DNA of 64,000 nt, taken from Bacteroidales bacterium UBA5197 (GTDB taxonomy: Bacteria > Bacteroidota > Bacteroidia > Bacteroidales > Lentimicrobiaceae). Shown here one piece after another: positions 45,388-52,625 of this stretch. Every line of letters begins with the position of its first letter. Position 1 is the first letter of the stretch. The DNA lies in NCBI GenBank assembly GCA_002412885.1, contig DHVX01000029.1, forward strand, positions 1 to 64,000, written 5' to 3'. Under the pieces are notes generated by a model, which saw nothing but the letters and a program-made list of their open reading frames with translations, was not told where the DNA came from and ran no database searches. Made by a program: the position numbers and the translations under genes.

Positions 45388-45566
45388 TTCTGGTTGTTAT
45401 CTGAAGACTCTTTGTAGATGAATTCAACAGTGGATTTGATATTGTATCTTTCAAGATCATCCTGAATCCGTTTTCTGAAGCTGTCAAGGGATTCATCTGT
45501 TTCGATGCTGCATGGAAGAATTGCTTCTGGCTGGAGTTCTATTCTGATTTGAGAAATTATGATCAT
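45384..45566 (-). CDS. Small phage protein of unknown function
   Basis: 60 residues (CSIETDESLDSFRKRIQDDL). It overlaps the sigma-factor start and the upstream stop by 4 bases each, so the three genes are translationally coupled. No domain recognised; an accessory to the sigma factor is possible. Confidence 0.6.
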   Translation of the reverse strand: MIIISQIRIELQPEAILPCSIETDESLDSFRKRIQDDLERYNIKSTVEFIYKESSDNNQK

Positions 45567-45934
45567 GGATTATACCCTCCATCAACTTTATAAAGTTTCG
45601 AGTTTTTGACAAATGTTCTGATTTCTTCGCTTTTCTCACCGAAAAAACCATAAAAGAGCACATAGCCCCGGGAAGTATCAACTACAACAACCGTATCATT
45701 ATGAATGGTAAAATACGGATTGATGGAGTCTGAAGGAAAGTACAGGTAGGTTGATCCGATGAGCAATTTTTCACCGGCTTTTGGAGATAATTGTTCCGGA
45801 ATGGAAATATTTCGCTCATTGTTGGAAATATTTTCCTCTATTATGATGGAGAGCCAAGAAAAGACTATAGCATTAAATAGAATCCACGCTGTGATCAGGA
45901 ATCCGTTCGAATTCAGTATCGATTTTATTTTCAT
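45563..45934 (-). CDS. Membrane-anchored phage protein
   Basis: 123 residues. One N-terminal membrane helix (FLITAWILFNAIVFSWLSII) then a periplasmic or cytoplasmic beta-rich domain of about 90 residues. It is coupled to the gene that precedes the sigma factor, which resembles the layout of membrane anti-sigma factors, though those usually place the anchor in the middle. Function unknown. Confidence 0.6.
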   Translation of the reverse strand: MKIKSILNSNGFLITAWILFNAIVFSWLSIIIEENISNNERNISIPEQLSPKAGEKLLIGSTYLYFPSDSINPYFTIHNDTVVVVDTSRGYVLFYGFFGEKSEEIRTFVKNSKLYKVDGGYNP

Positions 45935-45937
45935 GAT

Positions 45938-46171
45938 TTAGTCCTCCTTTTGGTAATCTGAAATGAACTTCCGTGGATTTTCTTTAACCATTTCGGTTAT
46001 TCTTGCCTGGCAATCCTCCCATGTTTCGAACTTGTCGAATGTGTATGCATTATACCGGCATCCGTTGTAATGGGTTATTTCAAACTTTTTTAACCTGGCA
46101 GATCTTCTTGGCCTGAGAACGACATTCCCAAGGCTATGATGTAAGTCACGATCTTCTTTTGATAAGTACAT
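45938..46171 (-). CDS. Small basic phage protein with a strong ribosome-binding site
   Basis: 77 residues from the ATG at 46171; a longer frame to 46228 exists but a classic Shine-Dalgarno AAAGGAGG lies 5 bases before this ATG, which decides the start. Such a site is unusual in this window. The product is basic with aromatic residues (LKKFEITHYNGCRYNAYTFD). No family recognised. Confidence 0.7.
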   Translation of the reverse strand: MYLSKEDRDLHHSLGNVVLRPRRSARLKKFEITHYNGCRYNAYTFDKFETWEDCQARITEMVKENPRKFISDYQKED

Positions 46172-46181
46172 TTTTCCTCCT

Positions 46182-46448
46182 TTACTTTGTTTCCTTTGGT
46201 AAAAGAAATTCCGTTTTGCTGGCTGCATTTTTCACACCATCAGGATTATCACCTTGTGAGATGAGCTTAAGAAAGTCAACCTCAACCTTTGCAGAGTGAA
46301 CTATCACTGTAGCTGCATTGGTGATTGCTTTTGCCGTTTCGACATCGATCTTCTCTTTGTCATCGGCTTCCGGATCATTGTTCAGTTTAAGACGTTCAAT
46401 CACTTCAAACATGTGATTTCTGAGCGCTGTCAAGTCATTGTTTTTCAT
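46182..46448 (-). CDS. Small helical phage protein
   Basis: 88 residues, helical (ALRNHMFEVIERLKLNNDPE, DVETAKAITNAATVIVHSAK), resembling the small proteins that accompany phage replication genes. Its start overlaps the HNH gene end by 14 bases. Function unknown. Confidence 0.65.
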   Translation of the reverse strand: MKNNDLTALRNHMFEVIERLKLNNDPEADDKEKIDVETAKAITNAATVIVHSAKVEVDFLKLISQGDNPDGVKNAASKTEFLLPKETK

Positions 46449-47223
46449 ACTTTTTGATTTTGCGTTTAAGTTGGTTTAAAACTAAAATTACTTCTCTAAG
46501 ATCTTCAGGCAGGTTGATGATTGAATTTCTCATCATATTCTCTCCCTTGGTAATTACTTCAAGGTTCTCTAACCTGCAGTCCAATGAATTCCCATTTTTG
46601 AAAGCCACATTCATTCCCTTGGGAATAGCTCCATTTTCCTGAATCCATAAATGCCGGTGTAAAAGCTCAAATTTGCCTTTTGATATCCTGATATAAGCGT
46701 AATACCGTCCCTTACTATCTTTCCTTACCGAAATGTATCCATCATGCTTGGTATTTTTGGGAAGGTTTCCTTTCTTGAAAAATGTATGTTTGATCCGGTT
46801 TTTGATCTCTTCCGGCATTTTCTTGCCTTTGTTTGGAGGTGAAGTACCTAATGCAAACCTTGATGCCTCCATTCGAGCCTGAATAATATTGTCCGGAACT
46901 ACCAACCCAAGCCTGCTCATTCTTGTAAATACGAATGTGCCGCTTCTTTTTATCTCCCTGGCCATTGCTTTACTCGACATCGTTAAATAGTTTTCAATGA
47001 TAAACTTATCGATCCGAGGGGTTGAAGTTGTCCGGAGCCTAATTTTCATGGTGGCTGCCATACGTCCCACTTCCTTTGGGACATGTATATCCAACCGCTT
47101 CAGGAATCTTCTAACAATTCCAGAAGATAGTCCAATTCTCTTGGATATGTCATTGCAAGACATCTTGTTATAATTGGCCAGGATAAATTTCTGATCCTTA
47201 AATGGGATAGTAGTCCTTCTCAT
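46435..47223 (-). CDS. HNH endonuclease with helix-turn-helix modules
   Basis: 262 residues. Two N-terminal helix-turn-helix segments (NKMSCNDISKRIGLSSGIVR and YLTMSSKAMAREIKRSG), a NUMOD-like linker (GTSPPNKGKKMPEEIKNRI), and an HNH_3 nuclease domain (LLHRHLWIQENGAIPKGMNV, NGNSLDCRLENLEVIT) with the HNH ligands His, Asn and Asn. This is the architecture of phage homing-type endonucleases, but it is embedded in the operon by short overlaps with both neighbours, so it may serve phage DNA metabolism. Confidence 0.88.
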   Translation of the reverse strand: MRRTTIPFKDQKFILANYNKMSCNDISKRIGLSSGIVRRFLKRLDIHVPKEVGRMAATMKIRLRTTSTPRIDKFIIENYLTMSSKAMAREIKRSGTFVFTRMSRLGLVVPDNIIQARMEASRFALGTSPPNKGKKMPEEIKNRIKHTFFKKGNLPKNTKHDGYISVRKDSKGRYYAYIRISKGKFELLHRHLWIQENGAIPKGMNVAFKNGNSLDCRLENLEVITKGENMMRNSIINLPEDLREVILVLNQLKRKIKKYEKQ

Positions 47224-47642
47224 ACCAGTTCAATTGATTGTACTTTTGAAGTCCGATTTAAACCCACTAAAGCTTTGTCCATATTCGGATCAAGCATTTT
47301 ATTCAGAATCATTGCCCGCTCTTCTTGAAATGGGAAAATAGCTTCCATAATGTCATCAACTTTTTTGCGGAAATTCCTGTCATTCTTGTAAAAATTCATC
47401 ACGCACTTCCTAGCATGTACTATGTTTGAATTCGATTGATTGAATTCTAATGACAGGTCATTGTTATCCATCTTGCAGGCATTCTTCATAATAGCGATTG
47501 AAATTTGTCGCGGTTCAACTATCCGGGTCACCCTTGTTTTTATATACAGATCCTTTACCTCAAGTTTATAAATGGCCGCGATCTTTTTGATGATGCGTTC
47601 TTTCGAGTGAGTGATTCCTGGAGCTATGTATGGGCTAATCAT
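47220..47642 (-). CDS. DnaA domain IV-like DNA-binding protein
   Basis: 140 residues. The middle matches the layout of the DnaA C-terminal origin-binding domain: RQISIAIMKNACKMDNNDLS, then LEFNQSNSNIVHARKCVMNF, equivalent to the GGRDHTTVIHA region. No AAA+ ATPase part is present. It probably binds DnaA-box-like sites, either to direct phage replication or to compete with host DnaA. Overlaps both neighbours by 4 bases. Confidence 0.75.
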   Translation of the reverse strand: MISPYIAPGITHSKERIIKKIAAIYKLEVKDLYIKTRVTRIVEPRQISIAIMKNACKMDNNDLSLEFNQSNSNIVHARKCVMNFYKNDRNFRKKVDDIMEAIFPFQEERAMILNKMLDPNMDKALVGLNRTSKVQSIELV

Positions 47643-48013
47643 GACAGGTAGTCTTTAATGTTTTTTTCAAAATCGTCAAATGAACGACAGAGGCTATATT
47701 TGTTGCCGGCTGCGATCGCTTCGAGCTCCCACTCTTTTTGACTTGGGGATTGATCTCCGGATTTAGTTTTCATTTCAAGGCAAAGGGAGCCGTAACCTTT
47801 CCTGGAAACAAGGAGAATCAGGTCTGAAACCCCTGGAACGACTCCCATTAGCTTCATTTTTTTTGCTTCTGGTGAATATCGTTTCCCTTGCTTATTAATT
47901 TTGGATTGACGTTTCCCACCGTTTGGGACATGGAACAGGAGCTTCTTCAGCTTCGGGTACTGATAAGAAAACCAGCGAACACATTCTGACTGCAGTAAAT
48001 CCTCTTCACTCAT
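47639..48013 (-). CDS. VRR-NUC domain nuclease
   Basis: 124 residues from the ATG at 48013; the longer frame begins with TTG at 48094 inside the previous gene. VRR-NUC signature: SECVRWFSYQYPKLK, HVPNGGKRQ, GVVPGVSDLILL and the catalytic CLEMKTKSGDQSPSQKEW (E-x-K). Stand-alone phage members act as structure-specific nucleases, for example on replication or recombination intermediates. Confidence 0.9.
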   Translation of the reverse strand: MSEEDLLQSECVRWFSYQYPKLKKLLFHVPNGGKRQSKINKQGKRYSPEAKKMKLMGVVPGVSDLILLVSRKGYGSLCLEMKTKSGDQSPSQKEWELEAIAAGNKYSLCRSFDDFEKNIKDYLS

Positions 48014-48848
48014 TGCAGAAAATATTAAAAGTTTGTTTTGAATTAAGTATTCCCGGAACATCAGGATTGGAATCATAGAATTTAGCAAGTGCAAGCTGCT
48101 TAGCTTTGGATATTACCGCTGCCTTATGTGCTTCCCCTTTGAATTTATTCCTGACTGCGGCCATGAATAAATCTGACCCGGTGTCCGCAATTGCTTCTGA
48201 CTGTAACTTATTTTCTGCCTCCTGGTAGATCTTCTTCTTTTCATCATTAGTCAAATTGATGAACCCGGCCTTATCAAGGAAATCATATGATGCATTGCCA
48301 AAATCTCTGAGGACCTTTGTGGATTGATAAGTTTCAAATTGTCTCAATATTCCACTTTTCATTATTTCCCACTTCTGCTCGATTGTCAGAGTTTCCGGTT
48401 CCTGCTTCTCTTGAAGCGCCTGCATAAATCTTTGCTGTTTCATTAAAGCATTCTCCCTCTCTTCACATGCCAGATAAGACTCAATAAACTTGTGAACTGT
48501 CAGTACATTGAATCCGAAATATTTACCATACTCGAACCTTAATCCCCTGCGGACAGATAAATTGAATTCATCCAGTGTCAGCCGGGGGAAGAACTCTTTG
48601 ATATCGATGATTATCAAATTGGAAAGTGCTTTCAGTGTTTTGTCTCTTTCTTCATTAGTAGTTCCGGCTGGCATCTGCCCAAGCTCAAGGTAGGATCTAT
48701 TCACAATCTGAAGAATTCCTCTGAACAAATCATCCTGAGGCATCCTGGAGATAGGAGCTGTAAGAGCAGCCGAAACAAATACCTTCTCGGTACTATCCAG
48801 GTAAGTACAAACGTTCGTTAATTTTTGAACTGCAGTTGAAGTTGTCAT
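48006..48848 (-). CDS. Phage protein of unknown function in the replication block
   Basis: 280 residues, mainly helical and without clear motifs (FFPRLTLDEFNLSVRRGLRF, GKYFGFNVLTVHKFIESYL). It lies directly after the replication initiator-like gene, where helicase loaders or replisome organisers are often found, so a loader-type role is plausible. Overlaps both neighbours by a few bases. Confidence 0.6.
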   Translation of the reverse strand: MTTSTAVQKLTNVCTYLDSTEKVFVSAALTAPISRMPQDDLFRGILQIVNRSYLELGQMPAGTTNEERDKTLKALSNLIIIDIKEFFPRLTLDEFNLSVRRGLRFEYGKYFGFNVLTVHKFIESYLACEERENALMKQQRFMQALQEKQEPETLTIEQKWEIMKSGILRQFETYQSTKVLRDFGNASYDFLDKAGFINLTNDEKKKIYQEAENKLQSEAIADTGSDLFMAAVRNKFKGEAHKAAVISKAKQLALAKFYDSNPDVPGILNSKQTFNIFCNE

Positions 48849-49642
48849 GGCTGTTGAGTTAGTCGTTCATAAGCACCTTCGAGGTACTCGACATTAGAAT
48901 CTTTCCCATTTGTTGTTGTTGTTGTTGTTGTTGCTCCCTGGTATCCTGGCTTATTGCGGTCATCATATTTGCCTTCTAGCGTTTTAGCAAAATTTTCAGG
49001 CTTAAACAGCCAATCAAGATCTGCTATAAATCCTCGTTGACTTTGCCCGGCAAGGAAATTTGATTTCGAGGCATTCTCAAGCATCTGAATTACTTTTTCA
49101 TTGCCATGCTCCCTCATCCTTGCATTTATGGCCTTTCTTCTTTTTTCGGTAAGGATTTTAACAGCTGGGAGATTTTTACAAATCTGATTATACAAATCAA
49201 TAATTTTTGATGCCGGAAATTCAGGATCCCCGACAGGGGATAAAGGAGGTCTTTTTTTATTTTGTTTTGTTTCGTTTAGTTTAATAAAAGGTTCGGCTTT
49301 CTCCTCGGTTTCATCTAAAGAAGTTACTAAAGGTTCTACTAAAGTGACAGTTCGGTTTCTACTTAAAATATTTAAGTAATAAACTGGTGATTGGCTGTTT
49401 CTTTTACCGTTTTGAAACTCAATTAAACCAATTTGCTGTAATCGGTTGCGAGAATCTATCAGACTTGGTTCGCTGATGCCGATTGTCGCGCAGATTAACT
49501 TGTTGGAAACCTCGAAAGGATTCTCCCAGCCACGTAGGTTGCACTCATTTAATAAAGTGAAGTAAACATCCGCCTGTAAGCTGGTTATTCTCTTGCTCCG
49601 TCTGATTTGCCAAAATTGGTTAATTAACTCAATGTAATTCAT
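48845..49642 (-). CDS. Replication initiator-like protein with winged helix
   Basis: 265 residues. The N-terminal winged-helix (LICATIGISEPSLIDSRNRL) recalls phage replisome organisers and DnaD-like proteins. The C-terminal region (FIADLDWLFKPENFAKTLEG) is typical of phage replication proteins related to DnaD/O-type proteins. A run of seven Thr near residue 240 is encoded by seven ACA codons. It is followed with 4-base overlap by the next replication gene. Confidence 0.75.
   Translation of the reverse strand: MNYIELINQFWQIRRSKRITSLQADVYFTLLNECNLRGWENPFEVSNKLICATIGISEPSLIDSRNRLQQIGLIEFQNGKRNSQSPVYYLNILSRNRTVTLVEPLVTSLDETEEKAEPFIKLNETKQNKKRPPLSPVGDPEFPASKIIDLYNQICKNLPAVKILTEKRRKAINARMREHGNEKVIQMLENASKSNFLAGQSQRGFIADLDWLFKPENFAKTLEGKYDDRNKPGYQGATTTTTTTNGKDSNVEYLEGAYERLTQQP
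48912..48932. repeat. (GTT)7 trinucleotide repeat in the initiator-like gene
   Basis: Seven GTT units on the plus strand (ACA on the coding strand) encode a poly-Thr linker. Slippage would change the linker length in steps of one residue without breaking the frame. Confidence 0.9.
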
Positions 49643-49645
49643 AAG

Positions 49646-49945
49646 CTATTCAATTGGGTAGATTACTTCCTTTGGATATGCGGCCACTCTCATGTCTTTG
49701 CTAATTACCTGAACCCGGTCCTCCCAGACTTGAGTAATTTGAGCATTAAACTTGACTGCCCCATCATTAACGGCTACCTTGTCCCCATAGGTCAGATTCT
49801 CTCTCCAAGTTCTCAAGGTTTCTTTGTTCCCTTTCTTTAGTTTCAAATGCATGTAAAGAAAGCCTCCAATTGCAAGCGCTGTAATCGGCAAACCCGTGTA
49901 CAACCATAGTTCAAATTGTAAGGCGACTAGTTCAAAATTTGTCAT
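49646..49945 (-). CDS. Small membrane protein with a soluble beta domain
   Basis: 99 residues. One membrane helix (YTGLPITALAIGGFLYMHLKL) then a basic beta-rich domain (GDKVAVNDGAVKFNAQITQV), similar in outline to YajC-like proteins. The stop overlaps the SNF2 gene's frame by 4 bases. Function unknown. Confidence 0.6.
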   Translation of the reverse strand: MTNFELVALQFELWLYTGLPITALAIGGFLYMHLKLKKGNKETLRTWRENLTYGDKVAVNDGAVKFNAQITQVWEDRVQVISKDMRVAAYPKEVIYPIE

Positions 49946-51600
49946 GATTCCATTAATTGAGGTTGATTAAATAGATCCGCTACCAGGTCGACGATGCTTT
50001 CTTCAATTTGTTCTGTAGCACCAGTCACAGTGGCCGCGATCTCGCGCTTTGTTTGAATAATCCGGTAGATCTTCTCATCGATCGTGTTCTGACCAAGGAA
50101 GTAAGTACATGTCACAGAATCATGTTGGCCAATACGATGACACCTGTCCTCGCATTGATCGCAGTCAGCTGCTGTCCAGGGAAGCTCTACAAAAGCAACC
50201 CGTGAACTGGCTGTAAGTGTTAATCCGACACCGGCAGCTTTAATACTGCAGATAATTAGTTTCTGGTCCGGATTTTTCTGGAATGAATCAACAGCATATT
50301 GCCGGGATGATGATGAATCATCTCCTGTGATTGTCACAGCATCCGGGTATTGCTTATGAATAGCAGATATCACCTCTTTCAGGTGTGCGAAGATTACAAG
50401 CTTCTCCCCGGATTCAAGGATATCATCGACAAACTCAAATACATCTTTAAGTTTGCCCCGGGCTGAAATATTCTTTAGGATTCCAATCATCACCATGATC
50501 TCACCTCGAAGCGCCCTGGCAATCTTTTCATCATCAGCATCCTTGTATCTGATCAGATATTGAACCAGGCTTGCTTCAGCATCGGCATACTCCTTCCGGG
50601 TTGCAATCTCACACAATGCAACCTGTCGCATTTTGGCTGGAAGATCTTTGAGCACATCCTGTTTATCCCTCCGGTAGAAGCAGTTTAGATTCAGCTTGTA
50701 GTTTAGTTCACGAAGGTTTGAAGCTTCATTTGGTCCGGAGCAGTATCGTTGAGTAAAAACCTTATAACCTCCAAAGGCTTGCATCTGATCAATGATGCCT
50801 AGCTGGCTGATCAGATCCTTTGGCTTATTTATTACCGGTGTACCTGTCAAAGCAAGAATGTATTCCTTGCCGGTGCAAATGCCTTTTGTGAATTTTGCCT
50901 GTTGAGTGGCCGCAGACTTGCATCGATGGGATTCATCAATAATCACTGATTTGAATATGCCGGTAAACTGTTCTTTGAACTTGATATGGTTAAGCCTCAA
51001 TTTTGCATTCTCCGGCTTGTTAATGCTATGCACAAAGTACTTCTTGAGGCTTTCGTAGTTAACTATAAAAACCTGTGTTAATCCGGAGCTCCAAAATAGA
51101 TGAAAGTTTTGCTTAACATTATCACTCAAAATCATGGCCTTTTTGTCAGTCCACATATGCCATTCTCGTTGCCAGTTGATCTTGAGCGAGCTTGGGCAGA
51201 TGACCAGGCATGGGAATGCATCTGCAGATGTAACAGTGGCAATTGCTTGAGCTGTTTTGCCCAGTCCGGGTTGATCACCAATGATCACTTTCTTTTTCTG
51301 AAGAGAATATGCCACCCCAGACCCTTGAAAAGGGAACAAATTCATCTTGAGTGGTATTTCATGATCCAAAACTGGCATCTCGGGTATGACTCCGAACTTT
51401 TCATCCTCAATGTCAAGCCCAAATTGAAAGTTGTATTTCTGGCCGAATTTCCTGACTTCGCTTTCATATATTTCAGGTACAACCCAACATTTATTTGTCG
51501 GATCAAAGCCCCTGCCCGGGAGCTCTTTTACCTTTTCAACCAGGAAGGGAGAATATTTGAATGATATCCGGAAAAATTTTCCCTGTTTTGTGATTATCAT
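49942..51600 (-). CDS. SNF2-family DNA-dependent ATPase/helicase
   Basis: 552 residues. Motifs in order: an N-terminal DNA-binding region of HARP-like layout (NKCWVVPEIYESEVRKF), Walker A GDQPGLGKTAQAIA, Walker B IIDESHR (DESH instead of DEAH), motif III LTGTPVINKPKD, then the RecA-like second half with motifs V and VI (AGVGLTLTASSRVAFVELPW, CHRIGQHDSV). Compact single-polypeptide form as in phage and SMARCAL1-like proteins. Probably remodels replication forks or unwinds DNA during phage replication. It overlaps the next gene by one base. Confidence 0.92.
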   Translation of the reverse strand: MIITKQGKFFRISFKYSPFLVEKVKELPGRGFDPTNKCWVVPEIYESEVRKFGQKYNFQFGLDIEDEKFGVIPEMPVLDHEIPLKMNLFPFQGSGVAYSLQKKKVIIGDQPGLGKTAQAIATVTSADAFPCLVICPSSLKINWQREWHMWTDKKAMILSDNVKQNFHLFWSSGLTQVFIVNYESLKKYFVHSINKPENAKLRLNHIKFKEQFTGIFKSVIIDESHRCKSAATQQAKFTKGICTGKEYILALTGTPVINKPKDLISQLGIIDQMQAFGGYKVFTQRYCSGPNEASNLRELNYKLNLNCFYRRDKQDVLKDLPAKMRQVALCEIATRKEYADAEASLVQYLIRYKDADDEKIARALRGEIMVMIGILKNISARGKLKDVFEFVDDILESGEKLVIFAHLKEVISAIHKQYPDAVTITGDDSSSSRQYAVDSFQKNPDQKLIICSIKAAGVGLTLTASSRVAFVELPWTAADCDQCEDRCHRIGQHDSVTCTYFLGQNTIDEKIYRIIQTKREIAATVTGATEQIEESIVDLVADLFNQPQLMES

Positions 51601-51803
51601 TATTTCAGTTTTAGGCGTAATTGTCTGTCTTGCTTGATCTCAAAATTGTACTCGTTTATCAAAGCCAGCGCGAAACGATTTTTAACAAGGTATGCGAAGT
51701 CTTCGAAGGCAATAATCACCACCAGCTTTCTCCCATTGATCTGGGCTCCGGCCTTTTTGGCTTTGTAAGTGAGGTTGTACCTCCTTTTTACTCTTGGATC
51801 CAT
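51600..51803 (-). CDS. Small phage protein of unknown function
   Basis: 67 residues from the ATG at 51803, which lies one base after the methylase stop (TGA T ATG); a longer frame begins with TTG at 51851 inside that gene. Basic, with NGRKLVVIIAFEDFAYLVKN. Coupled to the SNF2 gene by one-base overlap. No family recognised. Confidence 0.6.
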   Translation of the reverse strand: MDPRVKRRYNLTYKAKKAGAQINGRKLVVIIAFEDFAYLVKNRFALALINEYNFEIKQDRQLRLKLK

Positions 51804-51804
51804 A

Positions 51805-52620
51805 TCAGAAGATTGAAAGTTGTAAGCCAGGCTCAAGCTGTCGTTTGGCAATTTTTTGTAAAGGCAGTGGCTCAGGATCCGGGACAGTAAGAGATTGTAC
51901 CGGCATCGGCTCTCCGAGCTTATTATGCCACATACGGTAGGATATGGATTGCTCTTTGCTTAAAGGAAGTAAGTGAGGTATGCCTCCTGTAAGCCTTAGC
52001 ATCGAATTAACCTCGTAGCCAAATACAAAATTGTCAGGTCGCAAACTATCCCCGTTCAATGCTTGGCCAGTGCAACCATGTAAAGCCATATTGATGGCTG
52101 TCATTTTTGTACATATGGCATCCAGATCCTGACCAACCAGATAATTCCCTGGTGCTACTTTATTAAAGGCAAGCAGGGTTCTTCCTGAGCCACTGGCAGG
52201 ATCATTTACAGTCAAACCGGTTCTCTTCTCTCCACATTCAGAAAGTGGTTGCTGAATTTGAGCCATAAAGTCACATACCGTGGGAGGAGTAAAGAACTGG
52301 CCAAGCAATGAAGATTTACTTCTTGAAGAGATCTCCTCATATAAGGTTCCCAAAGCATCATACCAGTCCAACTCCTCAACAATCCGGTCATTCATAGTTT
52401 GAACCAAAGCCACAAACATTTCAGCGAACCTTGGATAATCATCCTTGTAAGTATCCTTAAGCCGCTCAGCTAATTCCTTGTCGCCCTCCCATAAAAAACT
52501 GGCTGCGGTATAATCTATGAAATCGCGAAAGATATCGTAGTCATACCAATAGCCTTTGAAGGAATTCAAAACCTTTACAAAGTGTCTGAGCTCGGTCGGA
52601 AAGTCGCGTGTCTTAGCCAT
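51805..52620 (-). CDS. N6-adenine methylase-like protein lacking the catalytic NPPY motif
   Basis: 271 residues of HsdM/N6_Mtase layout: GQFFTPPTV (motif X) and DPASGSGRTLLAF (motif I, SAM binding), and a motif-II/III-like region (GQDLDAICTKMTAINMAL). The expected catalytic NPPF/Y after GDSL is absent; the sequence goes on as RPDNFVFGYEVNSM and ends 80 residues later. It may be catalytically dead, a SAM-binding or DNA-mimic protein, or use another motif. It lies between ParB and the SNF2 genes; no restriction or specificity subunit is present. Confidence 0.8.
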   Translation of the reverse strand: MAKTRDFPTELRHFVKVLNSFKGYWYDYDIFRDFIDYTAASFLWEGDKELAERLKDTYKDDYPRFAEMFVALVQTMNDRIVEELDWYDALGTLYEEISSRSKSSLLGQFFTPPTVCDFMAQIQQPLSECGEKRTGLTVNDPASGSGRTLLAFNKVAPGNYLVGQDLDAICTKMTAINMALHGCTGQALNGDSLRPDNFVFGYEVNSMLRLTGGIPHLLPLSKEQSISYRMWHNKLGEPMPVQSLTVPDPEPLPLQKIAKRQLEPGLQLSIF

Positions 52621-52625
52621 TCCCC

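Noticed and set aside
42419..52620. Restriction-modification system made of the two methylase-like genes
   Set aside because: No restriction or specificity subunit nearby; the genes are 8 kb apart, and one lacks the catalytic motif.
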